DNA of 64,000 nucleotides from Flavobacterium sp. (GCF_027484705.1 NZ_JAIXSL010000024.1:62001-126000); one strand, 5' to 3'. Positions 38,829 to 48,117 are shown, counted from the stretch's first letter. The notes: generated by a model from the sequence alone, not told the origin. Translations and numbers: made by a program.

Positions 38829-40246
38829 TGAAGGTCAATATTTTTATATTGCTGGTGTTGTATGCCGTTTACTTTGGCATCCTGATTACGTTGGGTTATC
38901 TGTCTTATAAGATGCCGGGTTTCAGGTTTTGGAAATCGAAAGAAAGTTCCGATGACGATGAAACCATCAAAACGACGAGCCTCAACTATATGTATACCGG
39001 AATGCTGTTCGCGATTCTCGGGATACTTGTGAATACGTATCTTTTAGTACTCGGAACGCCGCTAGAAAGCCATATGATGGAATGGCTCAATATCGTCATT
39101 CGTTTGATGCACATTACGTTCGGAATCGCTTGGATTGGCGCATCTTTTTACTTTGTATTTCTTGAAAATGCGTTGAACAGAACCGAAAATGTACGCGATG
39201 AATTGGCCGGAAACCTTTGGGCAGTGCACGGCGGTGGATTTTACTATGTGGAGAAATACAAAATCGCCCCGAAAGAAATCCCGAAACATTTGCATTGGTT
39301 TAAATACGAAGCTTATTTTACTTGGCTTTCTGGTTTCTGCTTGTTGTTTGTAGTTTATTATTTCAATGCTTCGGCGCTTTTGATTGACAAGAATGTATTG
39401 GACATTACCGCGACGCAAGGCATCTTAATAGGAATCGGATCGTTTGTAGTCTCCTGGCTGATTTACGATCTGATGTGCAAATCAAGACTGATTAAAAACC
39501 AACTGTTGTTTTCGATTGTAGGATTTTTGATTCTCATTGCGTTTGCTGCGTTTTATTGCCATGTATTCAGCAGCCGTGCGGCTTATATTCATTTCGGAGC
39601 GATGATTGGAGGAATTATGGTCGCGAATGTATTTTTCGTCATCATTCCGGCGCAGAAAGCGATGGTGCACGCCGCTAAAATGGGCTTGCCTTTAGACCCG
39701 ACTTTGGGGAAAAATGCTTTGGCGCGTTCACTACACAACAACTATTTCACGTTGCCGGTTTTGTTCGTGATGGTCAGCAACCACTTTCCGTCGACTTTTG
39801 GCTATGAATATCCTTGGCTTATTTTGGCGGTCATTTCGCTGGGCGCGGCAGGCGTGAAGCATTACCTCAATCTGAAAGAAAAAAAGCAACTCAACGTCTG
39901 GATTTTGCCGGTTTCGGTCGTGATACTTCTGGCGGCTTGTTTTATTTCGGCGCCGACTACGAATCCGTATGAATGCAAGAAAGAAGTTTCGTTCACCGAA
40001 GTCAATGCGATTATCCAAAAAAGATGTACGCAATGCCATTCCGCAAATCCGACCGATGATGTGTATAAAATTGCTCCAAATGGCGTTATGTATGACACGC
40101 CGGAAGATATTTTAAAGAAAAAAGATTTAATTATGCAACGCGTCGTCGTGACCAAAACGATGCCTCAGAACAACAAAACCAATATTACCCAAGAAGAGCG
40201 CGATATGATTCGTTGTTGGATTGAGCAAGGCGCCAGTTTGAAATAA
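38828..40246 (+). CDS. puuD: Membrane urate oxidase PuuD with C-terminal cytochrome c domain (GTG start)
   Basis: Multi-TM urate hydroxylase PuuD-like; GIAWIGASFYFVFLENAL, LWAVHGGGFYYVEKY; C-terminal heme site RCTQCHSANP. Confidence 0.9.
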   Translation: MKVNIFILLVLYAVYFGILITLGYLSYKMPGFRFWKSKESSDDDETIKTTSLNYMYTGMLFAILGILVNTYLLVLGTPLESHMMEWLNIVIRLMHITFGIAWIGASFYFVFLENALNRTENVRDELAGNLWAVHGGGFYYVEKYKIAPKEIPKHLHWFKYEAYFTWLSGFCLLFVVYYFNASALLIDKNVLDITATQGILIGIGSFVVSWLIYDLMCKSRLIKNQLLFSIVGFLILIAFAAFYCHVFSSRAAYIHFGAMIGGIMVANVFFVIIPAQKAMVHAAKMGLPLDPTLGKNALARSLHNNYFTLPVLFVMVSNHFPSTFGYEYPWLILAVISLGAAGVKHYLNLKEKKQLNVWILPVSVVILLAACFISAPTTNPYECKKEVSFTEVNAIIQKRCTQCHSANPTDDVYKIAPNGVMYDTPEDILKKKDLIMQRVVVTKTMPQNNKTNITQEERDMIRCWIEQGASLK

Positions 40247-40253
40247 AAATATT

Positions 40254-41102
40254 ATGACATTAGCAGCATTCAATACTTTAGATAAAGAAACGGCAAGGCA
40301 ACATTTGTTCGCCTGTTGTGGTTCGACAAAATGGGCCGATGCGATGCTGTCGCTTTTTCCGTTTACCAATGAAAAACAATTGGTCGATGAAGCGACGCGC
40401 ATTTGGTATGAGCAATGTAATGAAACGGATTGGCTCGAATCGTTTACACACCATCCAAAAATTGGCGATGTCAAAAGCTTGACGGAAAAATTTGCGGGTA
40501 AAGAGCAAGCGGGCGTTGCGGTGGCTACTTTTGAAACCATTGAAGCTTTAGCCAAAGCCAATGCGGATTATGAAAATAAGTTTGGTTTTATTTTCATCGT
40601 CTGCGCCACCGGAAAATCGGCTACTGAAATGTTACAGTTGTTGTTGGACAGGCTTCAAAATACGGTCGAAGAAGAGCGCAACATAGCGATGGGCGAGCAG
40701 CAAAAAATCACGATTATACGATTCAAGAAACTATTGACGGAAGCGGATTTTCAGTTTTTGAAAGTGAGTCAGATCACGACACACGTGCTCGATACTTCGG
40801 TCGGTTTGCCTGGAAAGGACATTTCGATCCGACTGCAAAGCAAGCAAAACGGCGTTTGGCAAACCATAGCGCAAGGCATTACGAATGCGGATGGCAGGAT
40901 TCCGGATTTGTTGCCGCAACAGAAAAACCTGAAACCCGATACTTATAAAATGGTTTTCGATACCGGAAGCTATTACAGAAAACAAAACCTAAAAACGTTT
41001 TATCCCGAAGTCGAAATCCTGTTCAGCACGTTTGACGAAACGCATTACCACGTTCCTTTGCTCGTGAATCCTTTTGGGTATAGTACTTACCGCGGAAGTT
41101 AA
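40254..41102 (+). CDS. uraD: Bifunctional OHCU decarboxylase / 5-hydroxyisourate hydrolase (UraD-UraH fusion)
   Basis: N-half OHCU decarboxylase (SFTHHPKIGD, NKFGFIFIVCATGKSA); C-half HIUase (TTHVLDTSVGLPGKDISIRL ... HYHVPLLVNPFGYSTYRGS). Confidence 0.93.
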   Translation: MTLAAFNTLDKETARQHLFACCGSTKWADAMLSLFPFTNEKQLVDEATRIWYEQCNETDWLESFTHHPKIGDVKSLTEKFAGKEQAGVAVATFETIEALAKANADYENKFGFIFIVCATGKSATEMLQLLLDRLQNTVEEERNIAMGEQQKITIIRFKKLLTEADFQFLKVSQITTHVLDTSVGLPGKDISIRLQSKQNGVWQTIAQGITNADGRIPDLLPQQKNLKPDTYKMVFDTGSYYRKQNLKTFYPEVEILFSTFDETHYHVPLLVNPFGYSTYRGS

Positions 41103-41116
41103 TTTAAAAACCGATG

Positions 41117-41170
41117 CCTAGCCCCGATAATTTGATATTAAGAGGAGGAAGTCCGGTGGACTTCAGGTAT
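41117..41170 (+). repeat. Partial or decayed hairpin element D1
   Basis: CCTAGCCCCGATAATTTG left-end motif followed by GAAGTCC-ggt-GGACTTC hairpin. Confidence 0.5.
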
Positions 41171-41215
41171 TTTTGTTCTAAGTTTAAAAAACGAAATATG
41201 AATATTAACGAAAAC

Positions 41216-41293
41216 TCTAGCCCCGATAGTAGCGGTATCCTTTTGTTCTGTCGTTCAGAACAAAAGATTTAGTGGATAGCGGGATCAGCTTCT
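41216..41293 (+). repeat. Intergenic hairpin element family, copy D2
   Basis: CTCTAGCCCCGATAGTAGCGGTATCCTTTTGTTCTG-tcgtt-CAGAACAAAAGATTTAGTGGATAGCGGGATCAGCTTCT; 11-bp perfect stem. Confidence 0.85.
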
Positions 41294-41335
41294 AATCATT
41301 CAAAATTCAAAATTTATCATTCAAAATATAAAATA

Positions 41336-42670
41336 ATGACCATTCCATCTCATAAAAAAGACCAACTATTTCAGAGCTTAAGCCAGGCGAATAGTGCGTT
41401 TAACGAAATTTATCCCGGCGACAGAAGCGATCGCCAACCCGTGCATACTTTATATGGCGGTGCTAATCTTTTTAAATCGGATGCGCCTATTGCTCTAGGA
41501 CATCGTGCGCTTGAAATACTCGAAACTTATGCGCCGAATTCAGAAGTTTTTGGAAAAGCGTTCGGTTTGACCGGTGGCAAAGAGTTCAGCCAGCGCATTT
41601 ATGATAAAGTGGTGGCGAAGTTGAAGTCGGAAGCGATTGAGGATTTCAGGATCGATTTTGAAGACGGTTATGGCAACCGCAGCAATGAAGAAGAAGACGC
41701 GACAGCAGTAACCGCAGCTATTGAAGTCGCTAAAGGTATGAAAGAAAAGACGCTTTCACCTTTCATAGGAATCCGCATCAAGCCGTTTACCGAAGAAATG
41801 AAGGAACGCGGTTTGCGCACGCTCGATATTTTTCTGACGACTTTGGTCAAAGAAACCGGAGGCGCTTTACCTGATAATTTTGTGGTGATGTTGCCTAAAG
41901 TGACGATTCCGCAACAACCGGAAACTTTGGCGAATTGCTTTGCGATTTTAGAGGAAGAATTGAAATTGCCAAAAGGAATTCTAAAAATGGAAATGATGGT
42001 CGAAACTACGCAAGCCATTATGGACATTAACGGAACGAACCCGTTATACCGATTCATCAAAGCGGCTCAAGGACGTTGTGTTGCGATGCATTTCGGCACT
42101 TATGATTACACGGCAAGTTGCAGCATTACCGCTAAATATCAGGAAATGGACCACCCGGTCTGCGATTTTGCACACCATATGACTAAAGTAGCTTTGGCAC
42201 ACACAGGAATCTGGCTTAGCGACGGAGCGACGAACACGATGCCGATCGGCCCGCATCGCGGTGATCTGACGCCGCAACAGGAAGAAGAAAACCGTCAAGT
42301 CGTGCACCGTGCGTGGAAAAAAGGATATGATCATATCCGTCATTCGTTATGGAATGGTTATTACCAAGGCTGGGATTTGAATCCGGCGCAGTTTCCGATG
42401 CGTTATGCGGCGGTGTATGCGTTTTTCTTGGAAAGTTATGATGATGCTGTAGAACGTCTGAAAACGTTTGTGGATAAAGCGGCACGCGCGACTTTGATTG
42501 GCGATGTATTCGATGATGCGGCCACAGGACAAGGTTTGTTGAATTATTTCTTGCGTGCACTCAACAGCGGGGCGATTACTGAGGAAGAAGTTTTGGCGAC
42601 GGGCTTGACTTTAGATGAAATTCGAGGTCGTTCGTTTAAGAAAATTTTAGAGAACAGGATGGCGAAATAA
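41336..42670 (+). CDS. HpcH/HpaI-aldolase / malate-synthase-like TIM-barrel enzyme (DUF6986-like)
   Basis: IEDFRIDFEDGYG, FIGIRIKPF, VVMLPKVTIPQQ, LKMEMMVETTQAI, CVAMHFGTYDYTASCSI. Confidence 0.75.
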   Translation: MTIPSHKKDQLFQSLSQANSAFNEIYPGDRSDRQPVHTLYGGANLFKSDAPIALGHRALEILETYAPNSEVFGKAFGLTGGKEFSQRIYDKVVAKLKSEAIEDFRIDFEDGYGNRSNEEEDATAVTAAIEVAKGMKEKTLSPFIGIRIKPFTEEMKERGLRTLDIFLTTLVKETGGALPDNFVVMLPKVTIPQQPETLANCFAILEEELKLPKGILKMEMMVETTQAIMDINGTNPLYRFIKAAQGRCVAMHFGTYDYTASCSITAKYQEMDHPVCDFAHHMTKVALAHTGIWLSDGATNTMPIGPHRGDLTPQQEEENRQVVHRAWKKGYDHIRHSLWNGYYQGWDLNPAQFPMRYAAVYAFFLESYDDAVERLKTFVDKAARATLIGDVFDDAATGQGLLNYFLRALNSGAITEEEVLATGLTLDEIRGRSFKKILENRMAK

Positions 42671-42689
42671 GCTGTTTTACTTTACTTAT

Positions 42690-42726
42690 AGCCACCGATG
42701 CATTGTTGTATTGGTGGCTTTTTTTT
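42690..42726 (+). terminator. Intrinsic terminator closing the purine cluster
   Basis: AGCCACCGATGCA-ttgt-TGTATTGGTGGCT (13 bp counting G:U pairs) followed by TTTTTTT. Confidence 0.85.
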
Positions 42727-42836
42727 GGAATTTAGTAAAGATATTTGACTGATTTACTGTTCATTGAAAAAACTTTCGTAGTTTTAAAAAACTAAACAAC
42801 ACAACAATCGTATATCTATGAACCTAATTACTCTTT

Positions 42837-43880
42837 ATGCAACTATACAAAAGATTGTCCCGGTTTGGTTTTCTGCAAAACAGTTATGCTTTTAAGTTTC
42901 TTTTTATCGCTTTTCTCGGCATTCATATTCCGCTCATAGGCATTTTATTTTTTGTGCTTTATGCGCCACAACCCGAATCGCCTTGGATGATTTTGCTTTT
43001 CGCTTTGGTGATGACTTTGGTGGCTACGGCGATTACATTGACCATTTTAAAAAGACTGATTCGCCCCATAGAACTCGCTTCGGATGCGTTGAAGAATTAC
43101 AGGAAAGACCGAACGATGCCTTTGTTACCAATAGAATTTAAGGATGAAGCGGGTTTGTTGATGCGGAATATTCTCGAAACCATTCAGGACAATGAAAAAC
43201 ACATTAAAGAGAAACAGGATTTAATGTATCTTTTGTCGCACGATTTAAAACGATTTACAGGCAATTCGCAGTCGTTAGCGCAATTGATATTGGAAGAAAA
43301 ACCCACCGGTCAAATTACCGAGTATGCAGGACTTATAGCGCAATCTACAAGTCAGCAACTGCATTTCATGGAAAGTTTTTTAAAACTGCTCAAAGTGCAG
43401 GATGAAATCGTCAAAAATATTCCTGAAGTGCGTAATATCTCATTTGAAAAGATTCATGCTCAAGTTTTAGAACAGGTGCAACAGCAACTTGCGCTGAAGA
43501 ACATCGAGCTCATTTCTTCGATGGAAGTCAAGAAAAAAGAACTGTTGATTCATCCCGAGTTGCTCGTTCGTGTATTGGTCAATCTGGTCGATAATGCGAT
43601 TAAATTTTCACATCCGGGAAGCCAGATCAATTTGCGTTATGATGTCAGGAATGGACATACGCAGATTGTGGTCACGGATTCCGGATTGGGTTTTACGGAA
43701 CGTCAGAAAGATGCCATATTTGAGAAATTCACCAACCAGAAAAAACTCGGAACGGCCAACGAATCTTCGACGGGAATTGGGCTGTATCTTTGTAAAACCA
43801 TCGTCGAGAAATACAAAGGAAGAATTACCGCTTCGAGCGACGGTGTCAATCAGGGCGCTACTTTTACCTTGAGTTTTTAA
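42837..43880 (+). CDS. Sensor histidine kinase
   Basis: Two TM helices, H-box LLSHDLKRFTGNSQSLAQL, N-box NLVDNAIKFSHPGS, GLGFTERQKDAIFEKF, GTANESSTGIGLYLCKTIVEKYKG. Confidence 0.9.
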   Translation: MQLYKRLSRFGFLQNSYAFKFLFIAFLGIHIPLIGILFFVLYAPQPESPWMILLFALVMTLVATAITLTILKRLIRPIELASDALKNYRKDRTMPLLPIEFKDEAGLLMRNILETIQDNEKHIKEKQDLMYLLSHDLKRFTGNSQSLAQLILEEKPTGQITEYAGLIAQSTSQQLHFMESFLKLLKVQDEIVKNIPEVRNISFEKIHAQVLEQVQQQLALKNIELISSMEVKKKELLIHPELLVRVLVNLVDNAIKFSHPGSQINLRYDVRNGHTQIVVTDSGLGFTERQKDAIFEKFTNQKKLGTANESSTGIGLYLCKTIVEKYKGRITASSDGVNQGATFTLSF

Positions 43881-44072
43881 GGCTTTTAGGTTTGTGCTCA
43901 AAAGTGTATTTTGAAACAATAAATACTTTGGATTAGAAATATACTAAACGCAACCACTAATTTCTACAGTAATTTTATTAAATTCTCAATTTTTTATCTA
44001 GTTTTGTGTCATAATTGGGTGATTTCTCTCCACAAGCAGGAATTGTTATCATTTATTTAAAAATGCAAATAC

Positions 44073-45353
44073 ATGTCAGTTATAGAAAAAGTAAGTTCAG
44101 CTTCAATCATTGATCTCGAGAACAAATACGGCGCGCACAATTACCATCCGCTGCCTGTGGTCTTAAGCCGTGGGGAAGGCGTTTATGTATGGGATGTGGA
44201 AGGGAAAAAATATTATGATTTCCTGTCGGCTTATTCAGCAGTAAATCAGGGACATTGCCACCCGAAGATTGTGGATGCGATGATGAAACAGGCTCAAACG
44301 CTGACCTTAACTTCGCGTGCTTTCTATAACGATCAGTTAGGTCCGTACGAAGAATACCTCACAAAATATTTTGGTTTCGACAAAGTGTTGCCCATGAATA
44401 CGGGTGCAGAAGCTGTTGAAACCGCATTGAAGCTTTGCAGAAAATGGGCTTATGAAGTCAAAGGGATTGCCGAACATCAGGCGCAAATCATCGTTTGTGA
44501 CGGGAATTTCCACGGAAGAACTACGACGATTATTTCATTTTCAAATGATGATAACGCCCGTAAAAACTTTGGGCCTTACACAGAAGGCTTCATAAAAATC
44601 CCTTACGATTCGATTGAAGCACTCGAACAAGTTTTGCAATCTTCAAAAAATATAGCGGGCTTTTTGGTGGAACCTATCCAAGGCGAGGCTGGCGTTTATG
44701 TTCCAGCGGATGATTATATGATGCGCGCTAAAGCATTGTGCAACCAGTATAACGTATTGTTTATTGCCGATGAAGTGCAAACTGGAATTGCCAGAACAGG
44801 TTCTTTGCTGGCAGTTTGTGGGAATTGTAACTGTGAAAGTCATTGTGAAAAACAAGCCACTTATGCTTCTCCTGACATTTTAATTCTTGGTAAAGCACTT
44901 TCAGGTGGTGCTTATCCGGTATCGGCAGTTTTGGCCAATGATAATATCATGAACGTAATCAAACCCGGACAACACGGATCAACCTTTGGAGGGAATCCAA
45001 TTGCTGCGGCGGTTGCAGTTGCTGCGTTAGAAGTCGTTCGCGAAGAGCGTCTGGCTGAAAATGCGAATCGACTTGGGAAAATATTCCGTGCTGAGCTTGG
45101 AAAATACATCGAAACATCGAACATTGCCACTTTAGTGCGTGGAAAAGGATTGTTGAACGCTGTTGTGATCAATGATACTGAGGAAAGCGATACGGCCTGG
45201 AACATCTGCATGGCCTTGCGCGATAATGGTTTGCTAGCCAAGCCTACACATGGTAACATCATCCGTTTTGCACCGCCTTTGGTGATGAATGATGAGCAAT
45301 TGCTCGATTGTGTTTCGATTATCATTAAGACCTTGAAACAGTTTGAAAAATAA
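44073..45353 (+). CDS. rocD: Ornithine--oxo-acid transaminase, with Cys-rich insertion
   Basis: Class III aminotransferase; [87 protein letters not shown]. Confidence 0.93.
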   Translation: MSVIEKVSSASIIDLENKYGAHNYHPLPVVLSRGEGVYVWDVEGKKYYDFLSAYSAVNQGHCHPKIVDAMMKQAQTLTLTSRAFYNDQLGPYEEYLTKYFGFDKVLPMNTGAEAVETALKLCRKWAYEVKGIAEHQAQIIVCDGNFHGRTTTIISFSNDDNARKNFGPYTEGFIKIPYDSIEALEQVLQSSKNIAGFLVEPIQGEAGVYVPADDYMMRAKALCNQYNVLFIADEVQTGIARTGSLLAVCGNCNCESHCEKQATYASPDILILGKALSGGAYPVSAVLANDNIMNVIKPGQHGSTFGGNPIAAAVAVAALEVVREERLAENANRLGKIFRAELGKYIETSNIATLVRGKGLLNAVVINDTEESDTAWNICMALRDNGLLAKPTHGNIIRFAPPLVMNDEQLLDCVSIIIKTLKQFEK

Positions 45354-45381
45354 AAAAATCCTCCAATTCGGAGGATTTTTT
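45353..45381. terminator. Bidirectional terminator after rocD
   Basis: AAAAAATCCTCC-aattc-GGAGGATTTTTT, 12-bp perfect stem. Confidence 0.9.
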
Positions 45382-45383
45382 GT

Positions 45384-45722
45384 TTATTCCATTTCTTCTT
45401 GTTGTTTGAGTTTCTCGATGAGGTTCTGCTGAAAGTCTTTAATGCCTTCTTCGCCCATAACCGCATACATATAAATGTTGATGATGAAGTAGATCGCACT
45501 TAGCACAATGCCTATAATGGCGAGTATTTTTCCGGTGTTGATGTTGGAATATCCTTGATACAATTCGGGATTTTCCATATACAAAGCGGTATCTTTTTTG
45601 GCCAGCATTAAGGCGACAATACCCAATACAAGTCCGATAACGCCCCAACAACAACAGGTCAGTATCGATAAAATTCCTAAAATAAGAACGGCAGAGGCAT
45701 TGGGTAATTTTTGTTTTTCCAT
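45384..45722 (-). CDS. CCC-motif small membrane protein
   Basis: LILGILSILTCCCWGVIGLVLGIVALMLAKKD, second TM LAIIGIVLSAIYFIINIYMYA. Confidence 0.75.
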   Translation of the reverse strand: MEKQKLPNASAVLILGILSILTCCCWGVIGLVLGIVALMLAKKDTALYMENPELYQGYSNINTGKILAIIGIVLSAIYFIINIYMYAVMGEEGIKDFQQNLIEKLKQQEEME

Positions 45723-45738
45723 ATCAGTGGTTTTTGAG

Positions 45739-46020
45739 TTAGAGCGTCATTTTGTATAGGTAAGAAACAATCATGATGATGGCATTGATAATGGCGAGGC
45801 TGATGATGATTCTATGGTAATTCCTGCTTTTGTCGATAAAATGCAATCCCAGAAATCCGAAAAGTAAAAGCGTCGTATAAATCGCAGGAAACTGATGGAA
45901 TGCTCCCGAAAAATTTCCTTTCAATATTAAAAGCACTGCTCTTTGCGTTCCGCAGCCTAAACAGTCAACCCCGAAAAGTTTTTTGTTCAGACACGGAATC
46001 ATGTATTTCTCTAAATCCAA
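45739..46020 (-). CDS. DUF2752 family membrane protein
   Basis: CLNKKLFGVDCLGCGTQRAVLLILKGNFSGAFHQFPAIY. Confidence 0.8.
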   Translation of the reverse strand: MDLEKYMIPCLNKKLFGVDCLGCGTQRAVLLILKGNFSGAFHQFPAIYTTLLLFGFLGLHFIDKSRNYHRIIISLAIINAIIMIVSYLYKMTL

Positions 46021-46125
46021 AATAAGCGTTTTTGTATTTACAATTTTACAAAAAAATATTGATTGAAAATAACAAGTTTGCTAATTTAAAGTTTGTTACT
46101 TTTGAAGGTGCTAAAATAATTTCCT

Positions 46126-46308
46126 ATGAAAAAGATACTTATTCCGATGATGGTCCTTGCCATTATTATCGCTTTTTACGAGCAAAGCAAACCCGATAAA
46201 AACATCTATATCATCGTAATTGCCATCGCTATTTTTATGTTCGGGATGATGCGTTTGAGTGCTAAAACACCAAGCAAAAATCAAGAAGAGGAGGAGCAAG
46301 ATGTTTAG
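46126..46308 (+). CDS. Small two-TM membrane protein, unknown
   Basis: 60-aa ORF overlapping the start of the Smr gene. Confidence 0.6.
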   Translation: MKKILIPMMVLAIIIAFYEQSKPDKNIYIIVIAIAIFMFGMMRLSAKTPSKNQEEEEQDV

Positions 46309-46849
46309 TATAGGCGATCAGGTTTCGGTATTGGATGAAGCCATCAATGGTGTGGTTGTTTCGGTGAAAAATAACGAAATAACAATCGAAACTGACGAAG
46401 GTTTTGTGATGACTTATTTTGTCAATCAATTGATTAAAAATTTTAAAACCAGTAATTTAAGTAAGGATATAGGAAGTTTCAATTCAGATAAAATAAAACA
46501 AGAAAAAGAAATCCCAAAACCGCGAAGTTTTGCTAAAGAAGTTAAAGTAAAAGGTGAAATTCCACCGCCTGAATTTGATTTGCATATCGAAAAACTCGTC
46601 AAAAATTTCAGAGGAATGAGCAACCATGACATTCTCACCTTGCAATCTGAAACCGCTAAAAGACATGTGGAATTTGCCATCAGAAACCGCATCCCAAAAA
46701 TCGTTTTCATTCATGGTGTCGGCGAAGGAATTTTAAAAGCGGAACTCGATTTTCTGTTAGGCCGATACGACAATATTTCTTTCCACGATGCCAATTATCA
46801 GAAATACGGATTGGGCGCCACTGAAGTTTATATCAGGCAAAATAAATAG
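46301..46849 (+). CDS. Smr-domain (MutS2 C-terminal-like) protein
   Basis: ORF 46259..46849, start at 46301; FDLHIEKLVKNF...IVFIHGVGEGILKAELDFLLGRYDNISFHDANYQKYGLGATEVYI. Confidence 0.88.
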   Translation: MFSIGDQVSVLDEAINGVVVSVKNNEITIETDEGFVMTYFVNQLIKNFKTSNLSKDIGSFNSDKIKQEKEIPKPRSFAKEVKVKGEIPPPEFDLHIEKLVKNFRGMSNHDILTLQSETAKRHVEFAIRNRIPKIVFIHGVGEGILKAELDFLLGRYDNISFHDANYQKYGLGATEVYIRQNK

Positions 46850-46901
46850 TTTAAAGGAAAGAACTTTTTCATTTCAGCAGTAAACAAAAAAACACAGGAT
46901 T

Positions 46902-47110
46902 ATGAAATCACTCAACGGACTCATGCAGGACATCATTCGTCTGACCACAAAAATCGAAACGGATTATCCAGAATTATACAAATACTTAAATGAAACTCCG
47001 TTAGGGCTAACTTATACCCCTAAAGAGAAAATCAGTACGAAGATCTTAAGCAATATTTGGAGAGCTTAAAAACCCAATTGCAGCATCATATTGAGACGCA
47101 TCAAAAGTAG
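46902..47110 (+). pseudogene. Small conserved protein disrupted by an apparent 1-nt frameshift
   Basis: Frame 1 MKSLNGLMQDIIRLTTKIETDYPELYKYLNETPLGLTYTPKEKIST then KILSNIWRA* (stop 47067-47069); adjacent frame continues EDLKQYLESLKTQLQHHIETHQK* to 47110. Confidence 0.7.
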
Positions 47111-47130
47111 TAATTATACTTGTTGTCAGA

Positions 47131-48117
47131 TTAATTAGCCGTCAAAAGTGTTCCCATCACATACGTATTTCCAAGATAAAAGGTGTTGTTGTCTTTTTGG
47201 AACGTTGCCGCTTTTAAAGTAATCGTATGCAAGTATCCTGAACCGTTTGTTGTCGTAACGACTTCGATGATGCCACTGACATTATCCACTCCATCTTTCG
47301 CTATCCATTCTTCATTGATAGCAGGTGTAGCAGGTAAAGTACCGCTGCAAAAATAATCCTGATTGCTCGCAGTTAATGCCGTTTGAAACAATCTGTAAAC
47401 CAATCGGTTCGAATTGCTTGATATCAAAGCGGTTTTAGGAACCCCTAGATTCGTTATATCGAGTAGGGTAGGGTCAAAATTCTGAATGTAGATTCCTTCA
47501 ATACCATTGGTTCTTGCGTTATAAAGCAACTGGTTTGATGGGCAAATGCTAATATCCTCAGGGTCGAAATTCAGAGGCAGTTCAGTGGCATTTGTCGAGT
47601 ATTCACCAAAAGGAAAACGCTCATACACTTGGGTGCCGCTTGGTTTGGAAAACACGACGTTCTTGAATACGATATTGTGGAGGTATTTTGAGATTTGGTA
47701 CCCCCCCGTAGTTGCATCAGGAGTAGAATATACTGCAATAGTGGCAATTTCTATAGTTCCTGAAGTCGCAATCCATTCTTCTGTGGCTATGGGGGAAATT
47801 GGTGCCGGAGTAGTACAGATGTTATTTACGGTAACTGCGCCGTCATAAGCCCGGTAAGTGACACTGACAATGCCACTGGCAGTGCTGCCAATCTGAATTG
47901 ATTTCGGACTGCCGACAGGCGTTACCTCATTGGTAAAAGGCTGTAATGTTCCGGGAATTTTGATATATATAGCCTCATTTCCGTTCAATTTATATATGGT
48001 TTCGCCGCAACTGCCGGCTTGCACGTCTGTGAAATTGATCGTCTCAATGGTCATATCGCCATCATCGCATCCGTTGAGAATCAGCATTAAAAACAATAAT
48101 CCAAGAAATTTTTTCAT
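47131..48117 (-). CDS. Secreted lipoprotein, unknown function
   Basis: ORF 47131..48213; start MKKFLGLLFLMLILNGCDDGD with lipobox; two internally similar halves. Confidence 0.65.
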   Translation of the reverse strand: MKKFLGLLFLMLILNGCDDGDMTIETINFTDVQAGSCGETIYKLNGNEAIYIKIPGTLQPFTNEVTPVGSPKSIQIGSTASGIVSVTYRAYDGAVTVNNICTTPAPISPIATEEWIATSGTIEIATIAVYSTPDATTGGYQISKYLHNIVFKNVVFSKPSGTQVYERFPFGEYSTNATELPLNFDPEDISICPSNQLLYNARTNGIEGIYIQNFDPTLLDITNLGVPKTALISSNSNRLVYRLFQTALTASNQDYFCSGTLPATPAINEEWIAKDGVDNVSGIIEVVTTTNGSGYLHTITLKAATFQKDNNTFYLGNTYVMGTLLTAN

